Source of the DNA: Hyphomicrobiales bacterium
Lineage (GTDB): Bacteria; Pseudomonadota; Alphaproteobacteria; Rhizobiales; Beijerinckiaceae
NCBI GenBank assembly: GCA_900470775.1
Contig: UCBZ01000010.1
Span: forward strand, 1-64,000
DNA length: 64,000 nucleotides
Reading direction: 5' to 3'
The notes under the pieces are model-generated. The model worked only from the letters and a program-made list of their open reading frames with translations. It was not told the origin of the DNA and ran no database searches. A program made the position numbers and the translations under genes. Shown here one piece after another: positions 34,692-45,085 of this stretch. The number at the start of each line of letters is the position of its first letter. Within the stretch, counting starts at the first letter, position 1.

Positions 34692-35814
34692 ACAGGGAGC
34701 GGCGCAGCGCCGCCCGGGCGCGGCCGGCGAGATCGCGGGGCTTCTGCGCAAGGCCATGCGACAGGTGCAGGTCGCCGAGCGAGACGGCATCCGTTCCGCT
34801 GGCCGCCAAGCCGCCAGGCTGCAGGATCGTCCGCGACGGCGCCGCCTGCCGCATCATCGCCAGCAGGACGCGCTGCGGCCCGAGCGCCGCATGGGCCTGC
34901 TCCTGCGCACCGAGATAAAGCCAGCCGCGCGGCCCGCGACCGATCACGATCGCGCCTGCGATCGGCTGCTCGTTGAGCAGCAGCAGGGCGACCCGGCATT
35001 GCCGCACCCGGCCAAGGCCCCGCGTCATAGCGCGCAGGAAGCCGACCTCGCGGGTGTCCTGCAGCGTCGCGGCGCCGGCTTGCGCGCGCGCGCCGGATGC
35101 CTCCATCGCCAGGATGATCTCAACGGCATCGCGCAGTCCCGACTGCGTGCGGGACTCGGCCAGCGTCAGCTTGCCTTTCAGGATCAGCGCCTCGCGCAAG
35201 GGCTCCACGGAATCCGCCGGTGCGACCGGTTCTACCGCCGACAACGCGGGCCGCAGGCTCGCCGTCAGGCCGTGCCGTTCGGTCTCCCGGCGCAGGGCCG
35301 ACACCAGCGGCCCGGCGAGATCGACATGGCGCAGCACCAGCCCGCGGCCTTCGATCAGCCGTTGGCGGCCCGGAGTGAGCACGGCGTCGATGACCGCCTC
35401 GGCCTGGTTCCGGTCGAGCAGCGGCGCGCCATTGAAGATGCGCCGGTCCGAGAAGCCGATCAGTGCGTCGGGCACGAAGAGTCCCTGCCGCGGAAAGCAC
35501 GGAATCAGCCCGACGAGCCGTCGTTTTGGCTCCGTGGCCCCACCCTGCCAGGCGAGGATCGCAACCACATCACGGAAGGCGACGAGATGCTGCGCGGCTG
35601 CAAGCGCGAAACCGGGCTCGAAGAACGGGTTCGGCTCCAGCGCGCGAGCGGCGAGGTGGCTCCAGGCATCAACGATGTCGGCGCAGCCGGCGAGCGTGCG
35701 GATCTCGATCGTGATCGCCCCGGCTGGCTGCTGCGCCGGGGCGTAGCCTGCCTCGATACCGGCACCGCTGGCGCTACCGGACGGCCCGCCCTTCAAAGCC
35801 ATGATCTGGTTCAT
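34663..35814 (-). CDS. GNAT family acetyltransferase, CelD/BioF2-like
   Basis: 383 residues. The central to C-terminal region has ILKGKLTLAESRTQSGLRD, RVALLLLNEQPIAGAIVIGRG and WLYLGAQEQAHAALGPQRVLL, the Acetyltransf_6 pattern of CelD proteins linked to envelope polysaccharide modification. The Pro/Ala-rich N-terminus has no clear signal peptide. The ATG at 35814 (MNQIMALKG) is chosen over a farther upstream frame. Its end overlaps the acyl-CoA synthetase end by 29 bases (convergent). The substrate is unknown. Confidence 0.75.
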   Translation of the reverse strand: MNQIMALKGGPSGSASGAGIEAGYAPAQQPAGAITIEIRTLAGCADIVDAWSHLAARALEPNPFFEPGFALAAAQHLVAFRDVVAILAWQGGATEPKRRLVGLIPCFPRQGLFVPDALIGFSDRRIFNGAPLLDRNQAEAVIDAVLTPGRQRLIEGRGLVLRHVDLAGPLVSALRRETERHGLTASLRPALSAVEPVAPADSVEPLREALILKGKLTLAESRTQSGLRDAVEIILAMEASGARAQAGAATLQDTREVGFLRAMTRGLGRVRQCRVALLLLNEQPIAGAIVIGRGPRGWLYLGAQEQAHAALGPQRVLLAMMRQAAPSRTILQPGGLAASGTDAVSLGDLHLSHGLAQKPRDLAGRARAALRRSLFRLPRAGAA

Positions 35815-35936
35815 CCGACCCTGCCCACCGCTGCGCTGGACCGATCTGGCGCGAGGCTGTGCCAAATTGGCGAGCCACAACGCAAACCTCGATCGGTCGC
35901 AGGGTTGGCTTCAAGAACGGGGCCAGCGCGGCCGTC

Positions 35937-37070
<1,134 letters not shown>

Positions 37071-37087
37071 GGTCGTCACGCTCTGCG

Positions 37088-37990
37088 TCAGGCCGGCGCC
37101 GGGGAGCGCCGCATATGTTCTAATGTTACATTAGTTACCAGCGCCGCGACGACAAGGGCGCATCCCGCATATTGCAGAGGCCCCAGCCGTTCCCCGAGCA
37201 CCACGGCCGCGATCAGCACCGCGCAGACCGGCTCGGCGCAGAATGCCAGCCCAGCCGCGCCGGGCGAGATCCGCGTCAGCGCGATCACCTGCAGCAGGAA
37301 GCCCAGCAGATAGCCGCCGATGGTGACCACGGCAGCAATGGGGGCCAGCGCAAGGGCGCCGGGCGGAAGGAACCCGCCGGTCAGGCTCAGGATCGCAGCC
37401 GTGACCGGCAGGATCAGCAGATGCGACCAGAACAGCCGTGCGGCCAGCGGCGTGCTGGGCAGTGCCGCGCCGGCGAAGAACTGCGTTGCGGCGCAAAGGC
37501 TGGCGGCGAGTGCGAGCAGCAGTCCGCGCGGATCGAGCCCATGCATGTCCGGCCCCACCACCATCGCCACACCGACGAAGGCGACGCAGGCCGCAGCCAG
37601 CCGCTCCGGCCGAAACCGCGAGCCGGTGACGAGGGGCTCGGCCAGGACGATCAGGACGGGATAGGTGAAGAACACCACGGCAGCAACCGTGACGGGCAGG
37701 AAGGCGACCGAGGACAGGTAAGCCGAGCCGACCAGGGCGCTGGTGATGCCGAACAGCAGGAGCGCGCGCCGCTCGGCTCGCGGCACCGCCAGCGATGTCC
37801 GCCAGATCGCGACGGCCACGCCGACCAGCGCGAGCATGATGAAGACGCGGTAGAACACGAGCAGCGGACCATTGAGCCCGGCCTGGCCGGCAATCTGGGC
37901 GCTGACGATATTGGTGCCATAGGCCCCGGCCGCAGCCAGCGCCAGCAGCATGCCCCGCCGCTGGGCGGCCTCGCCGGGAACGAGGGTCAA
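37088..37990 (-). CDS. EamA/DMT family transporter
   Basis: 300 residues, ten hydrophobic segments in two EamA repeats (first ending near VVGPDMHG, second ending LVVAALVTNVTLEHMRR). This is the drug/metabolite transporter superfamily, an inner-membrane exporter or importer of a small metabolite; the substrate is not predictable. It precedes the COG0523 GTPase on the same strand. An AT-rich palindrome interrupts the GC-rich coding sequence near its 3' end. Confidence 0.9.
   Translation of the reverse strand: MTLVPGEAAQRRGMLLALAAAGAYGTNIVSAQIAGQAGLNGPLLVFYRVFIMLALVGVAVAIWRTSLAVPRAERRALLLFGITSALVGSAYLSSVAFLPVTVAAVVFFTYPVLIVLAEPLVTGSRFRPERLAAACVAFVGVAMVVGPDMHGLDPRGLLLALAASLCAATQFFAGAALPSTPLAARLFWSHLLILPVTAAILSLTGGFLPPGALALAPIAAVVTIGGYLLGFLLQVIALTRISPGAAGLAFCAEPVCAVLIAAVVLGERLGPLQYAGCALVVAALVTNVTLEHMRRSPAPA
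37117..37138 (-). promoter_or_regulatory. Zur-like palindrome upstream of the COG0523 GTPase gene
   Basis: CTAATGT-T-ACATTAG is a perfect 7-bp inverted repeat (37120-37134), flanked by GTTC/TTAC to give a 22-base near-palindrome. It lies inside the 3' end of the EamA gene and 47-68 bases upstream of the GTPase start. The core AATGT..ACATT resembles Zur operators, but the one-base spacing is shorter than in known ones, so the assignment is tentative. Confidence 0.4.
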
Positions 37991-38000
37991 CGAACGACGC

Positions 38001-39596
38001 TCAGGCGTCGTCGTTGGGCTTGGTCTTAGCTTTGACCTGCGGCTTGGCGGGTGATGGCTTGGCCACCGCCTGTGCGGGTTTGTTCGGAGCCGGCTTGGCC
38101 GCGGTCGTCGCCGCCTCGGCCTTGGGCGAGGGCTTCACCAGGAGCGGCTTGGCCGGCGGACGCGCAGCAGGCTTGATGCCCGCGGCCGCGCCGGGGCGTA
38201 GGCTCGCCGAGGTAGCGGCGCCGGGCTGGATCGCACCCTGGAGACGCAAGGGTCCGCCTTGGCCGGCAGGCTGCGCCGTCTCGGGTTCGGTCGGAGCGAA
38301 GGCCGAGGTCGAGCCCGGAATACCGCCATTGCCGGACAGGGTGCGCCCACGATCGGCGAAGAGCCCGCCGGTCTGGCTGCCGAACAACCCTGCCGCAACG
38401 GGCGCGGACGGTGCGATGACGGGCGTGGTGCCGCGTGCGACGCGGCTGTCGGTCCCGCCCACGGCATTGGCCGCCAGCGGCGCCGACGCAGAGCCCGGCG
38501 AGCGACCGAAGGCGACCGGAACCGGCATCGTCTCAGCGCGGGGCCCAAGCGAGACCCGGCCCGAAGGCAAGCGTGTCAGCACGGAGGTGCCGGAATAGCT
38601 CGCAGCGGACGCGGTGGCGAAGCGCCCGCCATCCTCGGCATTGCCGCCGATGTTCGGCGCCTGGGCAGCGATCGGGCCCGAGCTGTCGGCATCATCGGCG
38701 AGAGCCACGCCGCCGCCCTTGCGCTGGACATCGCCGCAGATGCTGGAGGCGCGCCCGCCCTGCGAGGGCAGTGACGCAACCGTGTAGCCCATACCGCCCC
38801 ATTTGCCGAAGCCGTCATCAAGCAGTTGCGCCGCCTTGATCGTGCGCTCCGTGCCCGACAGCGCGCCGAGCACGACCGCGATCAGGGTGCGCCCACCGCG
38901 CGTCGCGGTGGCGACGACATTGAAGCCGGAGGCGCAGACGAAGCCGGTCTTCATGCCGCCGATGCCGGAATAGCGGCCGACGAGCCCGTTGGTGTTGTTC
39001 AGAACCTGCCTGCCGAGCTGGACGGCAGCCGTGTTCCAGTAATCCGAATAATCCGGAAAATCCCGCATCAGCGCCATGGCGAGGATGGCGAGGTCGCGCG
39101 CGCTGACCTGCTGCTCCGGATCGTGCCAGCCATTGGGGTTGGTGAAATGGCTGTCGCGCATGCCGAGCCGTGCGGCCTCGGCGTTCATCATTCCGACGAA
39201 GCTCTCGACATTGCCGCCGACGCCCTCGGCGATGACATAGGCGATGTCGTTGGCAGACTTTACCATCATGATGCGCAGCGCGTTGTCGAGCGTGATCTCC
39301 TGCCCGGCCTTGATATAGACCTTGACCCGGGGCTGAGCGGCGGCCCGCTTCGAGGCGGGGATCGCGGTCTCCAAACCGATCCGGCCTTCCCGCACCGCCT
39401 TCAGCGCGAGATAGGCCGTCATCATCTTGGTCGTTGAGGCCGGATGCCAGGGCTGGCTCGCATTCTCGCTGGAGAGCACGGCGCCGCTGGCGGCGTCGAT
39501 CACGAGGCTGGTGCCGGCGGAGGCCGGGCCGATCAGGGCCAGCCCGAAGACGAAGGCGGCGGTAAGGCGGGAAGCGGTCATCTGGCGGTCTTGCAT
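38001..39596 (-). CDS. D-alanyl-D-alanine carboxypeptidase (PBP5/6 type) with a long C-terminal tail
   Basis: 531 residues. The signal peptide ends near residue 27 (GPASA-G). Penicillin-binding motifs are complete: Ser54-x-x-Lys57 (STTK), Ser114-Ala-Asn116 and Lys216-Thr-Gly218. It trims the terminal D-Ala from peptidoglycan pentapeptides in the periplasm. After about residue 285 there is an unusual 245-residue low-complexity extension rich in Pro, Ala and, at the very end, Lys, with no amphipathic PBP5 anchor. An ATG at 39581 is an alternative start. It starts in its own promoter region and ends 10 bases before the EamA gene. Confidence 0.9.
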   Translation of the reverse strand: MQDRQMTASRLTAAFVFGLALIGPASAGTSLVIDAASGAVLSSENASQPWHPASTTKMMTAYLALKAVREGRIGLETAIPASKRAAAQPRVKVYIKAGQEITLDNALRIMMVKSANDIAYVIAEGVGGNVESFVGMMNAEAARLGMRDSHFTNPNGWHDPEQQVSARDLAILAMALMRDFPDYSDYWNTAAVQLGRQVLNNTNGLVGRYSGIGGMKTGFVCASGFNVVATATRGGRTLIAVVLGALSGTERTIKAAQLLDDGFGKWGGMGYTVASLPSQGGRASSICGDVQRKGGGVALADDADSSGPIAAQAPNIGGNAEDGGRFATASAASYSGTSVLTRLPSGRVSLGPRAETMPVPVAFGRSPGSASAPLAANAVGGTDSRVARGTTPVIAPSAPVAAGLFGSQTGGLFADRGRTLSGNGGIPGSTSAFAPTEPETAQPAGQGGPLRLQGAIQPGAATSASLRPGAAAGIKPAARPPAKPLLVKPSPKAEAATTAAKPAPNKPAQAVAKPSPAKPQVKAKTKPNDDA

Positions 39597-39801
39597 CGGG
39601 CGGTCTTGAACCTGTCTTGACGAGGGTTGAAGGCGCAGGGGTTCAACGCGACGCGTGCGGCATTTTCGAGACGGCCGAAAAAGCGTGGCCCGCCCATGAA
39701 CGCATACCTACCCTCAGCGGAGCGATTTGCCTAGTCGCGGGCAAGGGTTCACAAGCCCGGTTCACAAGCCCGATGCCGCCTCGACAGACCGGATTTGCCG
39801 C

Positions 39802-40704
39802 GTGAGCCTCGCCCTCCTCTGGATTCCCGCGACCATCGCGGCCTCGCTGCTGCAGACGGCGCGAAACCTGACCCAGCGCTCGCTGACGCAGATCATCGGC
39901 GTCGTCGGCGCGACGCAGGTGCGTTTCCTCTTCGGCCTGCCCTTCGCGCTGCTGTTTCTCGTCATCGTCTGCCTGGTCGCCGGCCGCTTGCCGCCCGAGA
40001 TCGACACCAGGACATTCGCCTATACGCTCTGGGGCGCACTCACCCAGATCGCGGCGACGGCGCTGATGCTGGCGGCGATGCGCGATCGTTCCTTCGCCGT
40101 CGCCACCGCCTACACCAAGACCGAACCCGTCCAGGTCGCGATCTTCGGCGCGCTGCTGCTGGGCGATGCGCTGACGCTCGCCAAATTCGCAGCGATCGTG
40201 CTCGCCACCATCGGCGTCGTCATGGTGTCCTGGAAGCCCGGCGAGAAGCTCAGCCGGGCGGGCCTGGGCCCGGCCGTGCTTGGTGTCGGCGCGGGCGCGT
40301 TCTTCGCGTTCTCGGCGATCGGCTATCGCGGCGGAATCCAGGCCTTGCCGGAAGGTGGCTTTTTCCTCCGCGCAACCACCATCCTGGCGCTGGGCCTGTT
40401 CCTGCAGACGCTGGTCCTGACGCTCTACATGCTCCTCGCCAACCGGGCGGCGCTGGTCCTGAGCCTGCGCAATTGGCGCAAGTCGCTCTCGGCCGGATTT
40501 CTTGGGGCCGCCGCGTCGCAATGCTGGTTCGTCGGCTTCTCGCTGACGAGCGCGGCCAATGTCCGCACGCTGGCGCTGATCGAAGTGCCGCTGGCCCAGA
40601 TCGCCTCGCGCCGCATCTTCGCGGAAGGGACGAGCCGGCGCGAGATGGCTGGCATGGCGCTGATCGTCGGCGGCGTGGGGCTGTTGCTGACGACGGCGCT
40701 GTGA
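39802..40704 (+). CDS. EamA/DMT family transporter
   Basis: 300 residues from the GTG at 39802; ten hydrophobic segments in two halves, ending GMALIVGGVGLLLTTAL. QTARNLTQRSLT and MRDRSFAVATAYTKTEPVQVA are typical of DMT transporters of amino acids or metabolites. An in-frame upstream start at 39727 would place a charged stretch before the first helix, so the later start is preferred. The substrate is unknown. Confidence 0.87.
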   Translation: MSLALLWIPATIAASLLQTARNLTQRSLTQIIGVVGATQVRFLFGLPFALLFLVIVCLVAGRLPPEIDTRTFAYTLWGALTQIAATALMLAAMRDRSFAVATAYTKTEPVQVAIFGALLLGDALTLAKFAAIVLATIGVVMVSWKPGEKLSRAGLGPAVLGVGAGAFFAFSAIGYRGGIQALPEGGFFLRATTILALGLFLQTLVLTLYMLLANRAALVLSLRNWRKSLSAGFLGAAASQCWFVGFSLTSAANVRTLALIEVPLAQIASRRIFAEGTSRREMAGMALIVGGVGLLLTTAL

Positions 40705-40763
40705 GCGCCGCGGTCCGCATCATGGTCCCTCTTTCCATGCACGACCGGAATGCATGACTGCCT

Positions 40764-40787
40764 GCTTGCGAGGCGGAGCCCGCAAGC
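40764..40787. other. Inverted repeat between an EamA gene and the thiolase gene
   Basis: GCTTGCG (40764-40770) and CGCAAGC (40781-40787) are a perfect 7-bp inverted repeat with a 10-base spacer. It could be a weak terminator for the EamA gene; no T-run follows. Confidence 0.3.
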
Positions 40788-40840
40788 GCAATTAGAGGCT
40801 AAAGCCGGATAATCTCGAAATCGGCATCGGAGAAAACGCC

Positions 40841-42010
40841 ATGAGCGCTGCAATCGTCGGTTGGGCCCATACGCCGTTCGGCAAGCAGGATGCGGAAACC
40901 ATCGAGAGCCTCATCGTCCGCGTGACGACCGACGCTCTGATCGATGCCGGCATCACCGCCGACCAGGTCGACGAAATCGTGCTCGGCCATTTCAACGCCG
41001 GCTTCTCCGCCCAGGACTTCACCGCCTCGCTCGTGCTCCAGGCCGACCCGGCGCTGCGCTTCAAGCCGGCGACCCGCGTCGAGAATGCCTGCGCCACCGG
41101 CTCGGCCGCCGTGCATCAGGGCGTGCGCGCCATCAAGGCGGGCGCCGCCAAGATCGTCCTCGTCGTCGGCGTCGAGCAGATGACGACCACGCCCGGGCCA
41201 GAGATCGGCAAGAACCTGCTCAAGGCCTCCTATCTCCCGGAGGAAGGCGCGACCCAGGGTGGTTTCGCCGGCGTCTTCGGCGGGATCGCCGCCGCCTATT
41301 TCCAGCGCCATGGCGACCAGTCGGACGCGCTCGCGATGATCGCGGCCAAGAACCACAAGAACGGCGTGGACAACCCTTACGCCCAGATGCGCAAGGACCT
41401 CGGCTACACCTTCTGCCGCGAAGAGAGCGAGAAGAACCCCTATGTCGCCGGCCCGCTGAAGCGCACCGACTGCTCGCTCGTCTCGGACGGCGCCGCCGCG
41501 ATCGTTCTCGCCGACGCGGAGACAGCGCTGACCATGCGCCGCGCCGTGGGCTTCCGCGGCATGGCCCATGTCCAGGATTTCCTGCCGGTCTCGAAGCGCG
41601 ACATTCTGAAGTTCGAAGGCGGTGCGCTTGCCTGGCAGAAAGCCCTCGCCCAAGCTGGCGTCACGCTGGAGGATCTGTCCTTCGTCGAGACGCATGACTG
41701 CTTCACCATCGCCGAGCTGCTCGAATACGAGGCGATGGGGCTGACGAAGGAAGGCGACGGCGCCCGCGCCATCATGGAAGGCTGGACCCAGAAGGACGGC
41801 AAGCTTCCGGTCAACGTCTCCGGCGGCCTCAAGGCCAAGGGACACCCGATCGGCGCCACGGGCGTCTCGATGCATGTGCTGAGTGCCATGCAGCTCGTCG
41901 GCGAGGCGCCAGAGGGCATGCAGCTCGAGGACGCCCGCCTCGGCGGCATCTTCAACATGGGCGGCTCGGCCGTGGCCAACTACGTCTCGGTGCTCGAGCG
42001 GATCAAGTGA
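40841..42010 (+). CDS. Thiolase family protein (acetyl-CoA acetyltransferase / SCP-x-like)
   Basis: 389 residues. The acyl-carrying Cys84 lies in ENACATGSAAV; the active-site His residues lie in ETHDCFTIAE and GHPIGATG. The pattern is of thiolases of the SCP-x group rather than PhaA. It cleaves or condenses 3-oxoacyl-CoA. The start has the strong context GGAGAAAACGCC. It is followed by an MFS transporter gene after 31 bases, possibly in the same transcript. Confidence 0.92.
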   Translation: MSAAIVGWAHTPFGKQDAETIESLIVRVTTDALIDAGITADQVDEIVLGHFNAGFSAQDFTASLVLQADPALRFKPATRVENACATGSAAVHQGVRAIKAGAAKIVLVVGVEQMTTTPGPEIGKNLLKASYLPEEGATQGGFAGVFGGIAAAYFQRHGDQSDALAMIAAKNHKNGVDNPYAQMRKDLGYTFCREESEKNPYVAGPLKRTDCSLVSDGAAAIVLADAETALTMRRAVGFRGMAHVQDFLPVSKRDILKFEGGALAWQKALAQAGVTLEDLSFVETHDCFTIAELLEYEAMGLTKEGDGARAIMEGWTQKDGKLPVNVSGGLKAKGHPIGATGVSMHVLSAMQLVGEAPEGMQLEDARLGGIFNMGGSAVANYVSVLERIK

Positions 42011-42041
42011 TCCGCCCGCCAGCCAATCGACTGATCTGCCT

Positions 42042-43238
42042 TTGACCGTTTTCCTTGCGCTGCTGCCCGCCTATTTCCTCTCGATCTTCTACCGTTCGTT
42101 CCTGAGCGTCATCGCCAACCCGGTGATGAGCGATCTTTCGATCGGCCCGCGCGAGTTCGGGCTGCTCGGAGCGGCCTGGTTCACGACCTTCGCCGTGTCG
42201 CAGTTCCCGATCGGCTGGGCGCTGGACCGGCTCGGCCCGCGCCGCACCGTGACCGCGACGATGACGATCGGCAGCGCCGGGGCCTTCCTGTTCGCCAACG
42301 CGACGGGAGCCTTGACCGGCACGCTGGCGATGGCGCTGATCGGGATCGGCTGCGCGCCGATCTTCATGGCGAGCCTGTTCCTCTTCGCCCGGACGGCGGC
42401 GCCCGCGCGCTTCGCCTTCCTGACCTCGGTCTTCATTGGCCTCGGCTCGCTCGGCAATCTGGTCGGGGCCGCGCCGCTCGCCATCGCCGCCGCGCGTTAT
42501 GGCTGGCGCCCCTCGATGCTGGCGATGGCGAGCTGTTTTCTCGTCGCGACGGTTCTGGCCGGTTTGCTGATCCGCGATCCGCCACGGGCCGAAAGCGCAT
42601 CGGGCAAGGCCGAGGGGCTGATCGCCGGCCTCGCCAGCATCCTGAAGCTGCGCCCGCTTTGGCTGCTCGCACCGATCACGCTCACCGGCTACGCCATCCT
42701 GGCGACCGCGCGCGGACTTTGGGTCGCACCGTTCATGGCCGATGTGCATGGCTTCGACGCCGTTGCAGCCGGCAATGCCGCGACCGCCATGGCGCTGACC
42801 ATGGTGGCAGGCGCCTTCATCTATGGCGGGCTGGAGAAATGGCTCGGACGGGTCAAGCCGCTGGTGCTGTGGGGCACGCTCGGCACTGCCGCGACCTTCG
42901 CCCTGCTCGCCGGCTTCGGGGCTTCCTCCGCTGCCGTGCCGATCCTGCTGTTTGCCGTGATCGGCGCGGTCGGCTTCACCTACGCCATCCTGATGGCGCA
43001 TGCGCGAGCCTTCTTCCCTGCGCACCTGCTTGGGCGTGGCATGACCGCCGTGAACTTCCTCTTCATCGCGGGCGCCGCGCTGGCGCAGTCGGGCTCGGGC
43101 TGGTTCATCGCGGGCCAGCGCGTCGCCGGGCTCGACGCGGCAGCGACCTTTGCCCAACTGCATTGGATATTCGCCGGACTGCTGCTCGCCTCGGCGGCAG
43201 TCTATGCCTTCACGCCGGATCGGCCGAAGGCGGAATGA
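42042..43238 (+). CDS. MFS transporter
   Basis: 398 residues from a TTG; the next ATG (42126) would delete the first membrane helix (VFLALLPAYFLSIFYRSF). Twelve hydrophobic segments, with the MFS loop 2-3 motif GWALDRLGPRRT. It resembles nitrate/sugar-phosphate-type MFS importers, but the substrate is unknown. It may be co-transcribed with the thiolase. Confidence 0.88.
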   Translation: MTVFLALLPAYFLSIFYRSFLSVIANPVMSDLSIGPREFGLLGAAWFTTFAVSQFPIGWALDRLGPRRTVTATMTIGSAGAFLFANATGALTGTLAMALIGIGCAPIFMASLFLFARTAAPARFAFLTSVFIGLGSLGNLVGAAPLAIAAARYGWRPSMLAMASCFLVATVLAGLLIRDPPRAESASGKAEGLIAGLASILKLRPLWLLAPITLTGYAILATARGLWVAPFMADVHGFDAVAAGNAATAMALTMVAGAFIYGGLEKWLGRVKPLVLWGTLGTAATFALLAGFGASSAAVPILLFAVIGAVGFTYAILMAHARAFFPAHLLGRGMTAVNFLFIAGAALAQSGSGWFIAGQRVAGLDAAATFAQLHWIFAGLLLASAAVYAFTPDRPKAE

Positions 43239-43277
43239 CGCTGTTTCATCCAAGGCAGCTTGCCATCTGCTGTGGGG

Positions 43278-43550
43278 CTAACTCTCCCCCGGCGCCCGCG
43301 TGACGATCGCCAGTGCGTGAACCCGGTCGGCCAGTTCCTCCGCCAGCGCCGCATTGACGAGGCGGTGACGGTCGAGCCTGCTCTTGCCGGTGAAGGCCTC
43401 CGACACGATATCCACCCTGAAATGGGTTTCTCCACCCTCCCGCCAGCCGCCATGACCCTGATGCTGGTGCGATTCGTCGATCACGTTCAGGCGTTGCGGC
43501 GAAAGTGCCAGTTCCAGCTTGTTGGTGATCCGTTCAGCCATTCCGGTCAT
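43278..43550 (-). CDS. BolA family protein
   Basis: 90 residues. Characteristic BolA region: VIDESHQHQGHGGWREGGETHFRV (split by the HG loop) and DRHRLVNAALAEEL. BolA proteins bind [2Fe-2S] with monothiol glutaredoxins and affect cell shape and iron homeostasis. An ATG at 43541 is an alternative start. It diverges from the J-domain gene and converges on the MFS gene. Confidence 0.93.
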   Translation of the reverse strand: MTGMAERITNKLELALSPQRLNVIDESHQHQGHGGWREGGETHFRVDIVSEAFTGKSRLDRHRLVNAALAEELADRVHALAIVTRAPGES

Positions 43551-43680
43551 GATCGCGACACCGTTCTAAATGATCCGTTCGTCAGGCCGTGCTTCGCCCG
43601 GCCTCCTGCCCGCCGCGCAGATGCGTGCATGTTGCATCGCACTTGCCGGTTCCGATCCCGCGTCTCATAACCATTCGACC

Positions 43681-44298
43681 ATGAACTTCAACTCGCGCCT
43701 GTTCGACCGCATCAGAATCGGCCCTTCCGTAGCAGAAGAGGTCAAGGATTCCGGCGCGCCCTCATGTGACCATCCCGGCTGCAAGCGGCCCGGGGAATTC
43801 CGCGCGCCTCAGGGACGGGGCCGCGAGGGCAAATTCTTCCTGTTCTGCATGGAGCATGTGAAGGCCTACAACGCGACCTACAATTATTTCGCCGGTATGA
43901 ACGACGAGGCGCTGGCCGAATACGCCAAGGATGCCGCGATCGGCCACCGGCCGACCTGGAAGCTCGGCGTCAACTCCAAGGCCGCGCGCATGGCCCAGCG
44001 CGGCCGCGTGGCGGGCGGCGGCGAACAGCCCGACGTCCAGGACGCCTTCAACATTTTCGGCAGCAGGCGCGCCCAGCAGGCGGCGCAGCCGGAGCCGCGC
44101 GTCGGCATCGTCGCGCGCAAGGCGCTCGAGGCGCTCGGCCTCGACGAGAATGCCGATCCCGTCGCGATCAAGGCCCGCTACAAGGAACTGGTGAAGCGCT
44201 TCCACCCCGATGCGAATGGCGGCGACCGTTCGCGCGAGGGCACGCTGCAGGAAATCCTGAAAGCCTATCAGCAGCTCAAGAGCACCGGCATGGTCTGA
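43681..44298 (+). CDS. J domain-containing protein with an N-terminal Cys/His cluster
   Basis: 205 residues. The C-terminal J domain (about 145-203) has the HPD motif at 175-177 (KRFHPDANGG), which stimulates DnaK ATPase. The N-terminal region has Cys29, His31, Cys34, Cys56 and His59, a possible metal-binding ribbon. There is no glycine-rich or substrate-binding DnaJ domain, so it is a specialised co-chaperone. It faces BolA across a 130-base divergent promoter, an arrangement common in alphaproteobacteria. Confidence 0.9.
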   Translation: MNFNSRLFDRIRIGPSVAEEVKDSGAPSCDHPGCKRPGEFRAPQGRGREGKFFLFCMEHVKAYNATYNYFAGMNDEALAEYAKDAAIGHRPTWKLGVNSKAARMAQRGRVAGGGEQPDVQDAFNIFGSRRAQQAAQPEPRVGIVARKALEALGLDENADPVAIKARYKELVKRFHPDANGGDRSREGTLQEILKAYQQLKSTGMV

Positions 44299-44314
44299 GC
44301 CGGCTATCGCCGGA

Positions 44315-45085
44315 TTAGGCGTTGCTGAGTTGCGAGCGTTTGGCCCAGCCCGTCATCCGGCTCTCGACGACATCGACGATCGCCACCAGAAACACCCCGA
44401 GCACCGCCAGCACGAGTAGTGCCGCAAAGATCAGCGGCACGTTGAAATCGGCCGAGGCGCGGGTGATCAGATTGCCCAGCCCGAGATTGGAGGCGTTCTG
44501 TTCGCCGATCACCGAGCCGACATAGGCCAGCGTGATCGAGACCTTCAGCGCGCCGAACAGATAGGGCAGCGACCGCGGAATGCCGACCTTGGTCATGATA
44601 TCGAGTCGGCTCGCGCCAAGCGCCTTGAGCACATCCTCGGTCTCCGGCTCGATCGTCGCAAGCCCCGTCGCGACATTGACCACGATCGGGAAGAACGAGA
44701 TCACGAAGGCGGTCAGCACCGGCGGCAGCCAGCCGACGCCGAACCAGATCACCAGGATCGGCACCACCGCGACCTTCGGGATCGAGTTGAAACCGACCAG
44801 CAGCGGGCTCAGGCCCGCATAGATCAGCTTCGACGAACCGACGAGAAGCCCCAGCGCCAGTCCGAACACGATCGACAGCGCAAAGCCCAGCGAGGTCATC
44901 CAGAGCGTGTGGAAGGCGTTGGTGTAGAGCGGCTTCTGGTACTGCACCAGCGCGCCCCAGACCGCGGACGGCGGCGGCAGCACGAAGTTCGAGATCGACA
45001 ACGCCCGGCAGGCGATCTCCCAAAGCGCGAAGAAGCCCAGCGTGAACAGATAGGGCGCGAGCCGGAGCCAGGTCGAGCGGGTCAT
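44315..45085 (-). CDS. ABC transporter permease (NitT/TauT type)
   Basis: 256 residues with six or so membrane helices; the coupling loop is DVLKALGASRLDIMTKVGIPRSLPYLFG in sequence, and VGFNSIPKVAVVPILVIWFG is typical of SsuC/TauC/ThiX permeases. The ATG at 45085 overlaps the ATPase stop by 4 bases (ATGA), so it is translated after the ATPase. It forms the inner-membrane channel for the binding protein at 46025-47086. Confidence 0.92.
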   Translation of the reverse strand: MTRSTWLRLAPYLFTLGFFALWEIACRALSISNFVLPPPSAVWGALVQYQKPLYTNAFHTLWMTSLGFALSIVFGLALGLLVGSSKLIYAGLSPLLVGFNSIPKVAVVPILVIWFGVGWLPPVLTAFVISFFPIVVNVATGLATIEPETEDVLKALGASRLDIMTKVGIPRSLPYLFGALKVSITLAYVGSVIGEQNASNLGLGNLITRASADFNVPLIFAALLVLAVLGVFLVAIVDVVESRMTGWAKRSQLSNA

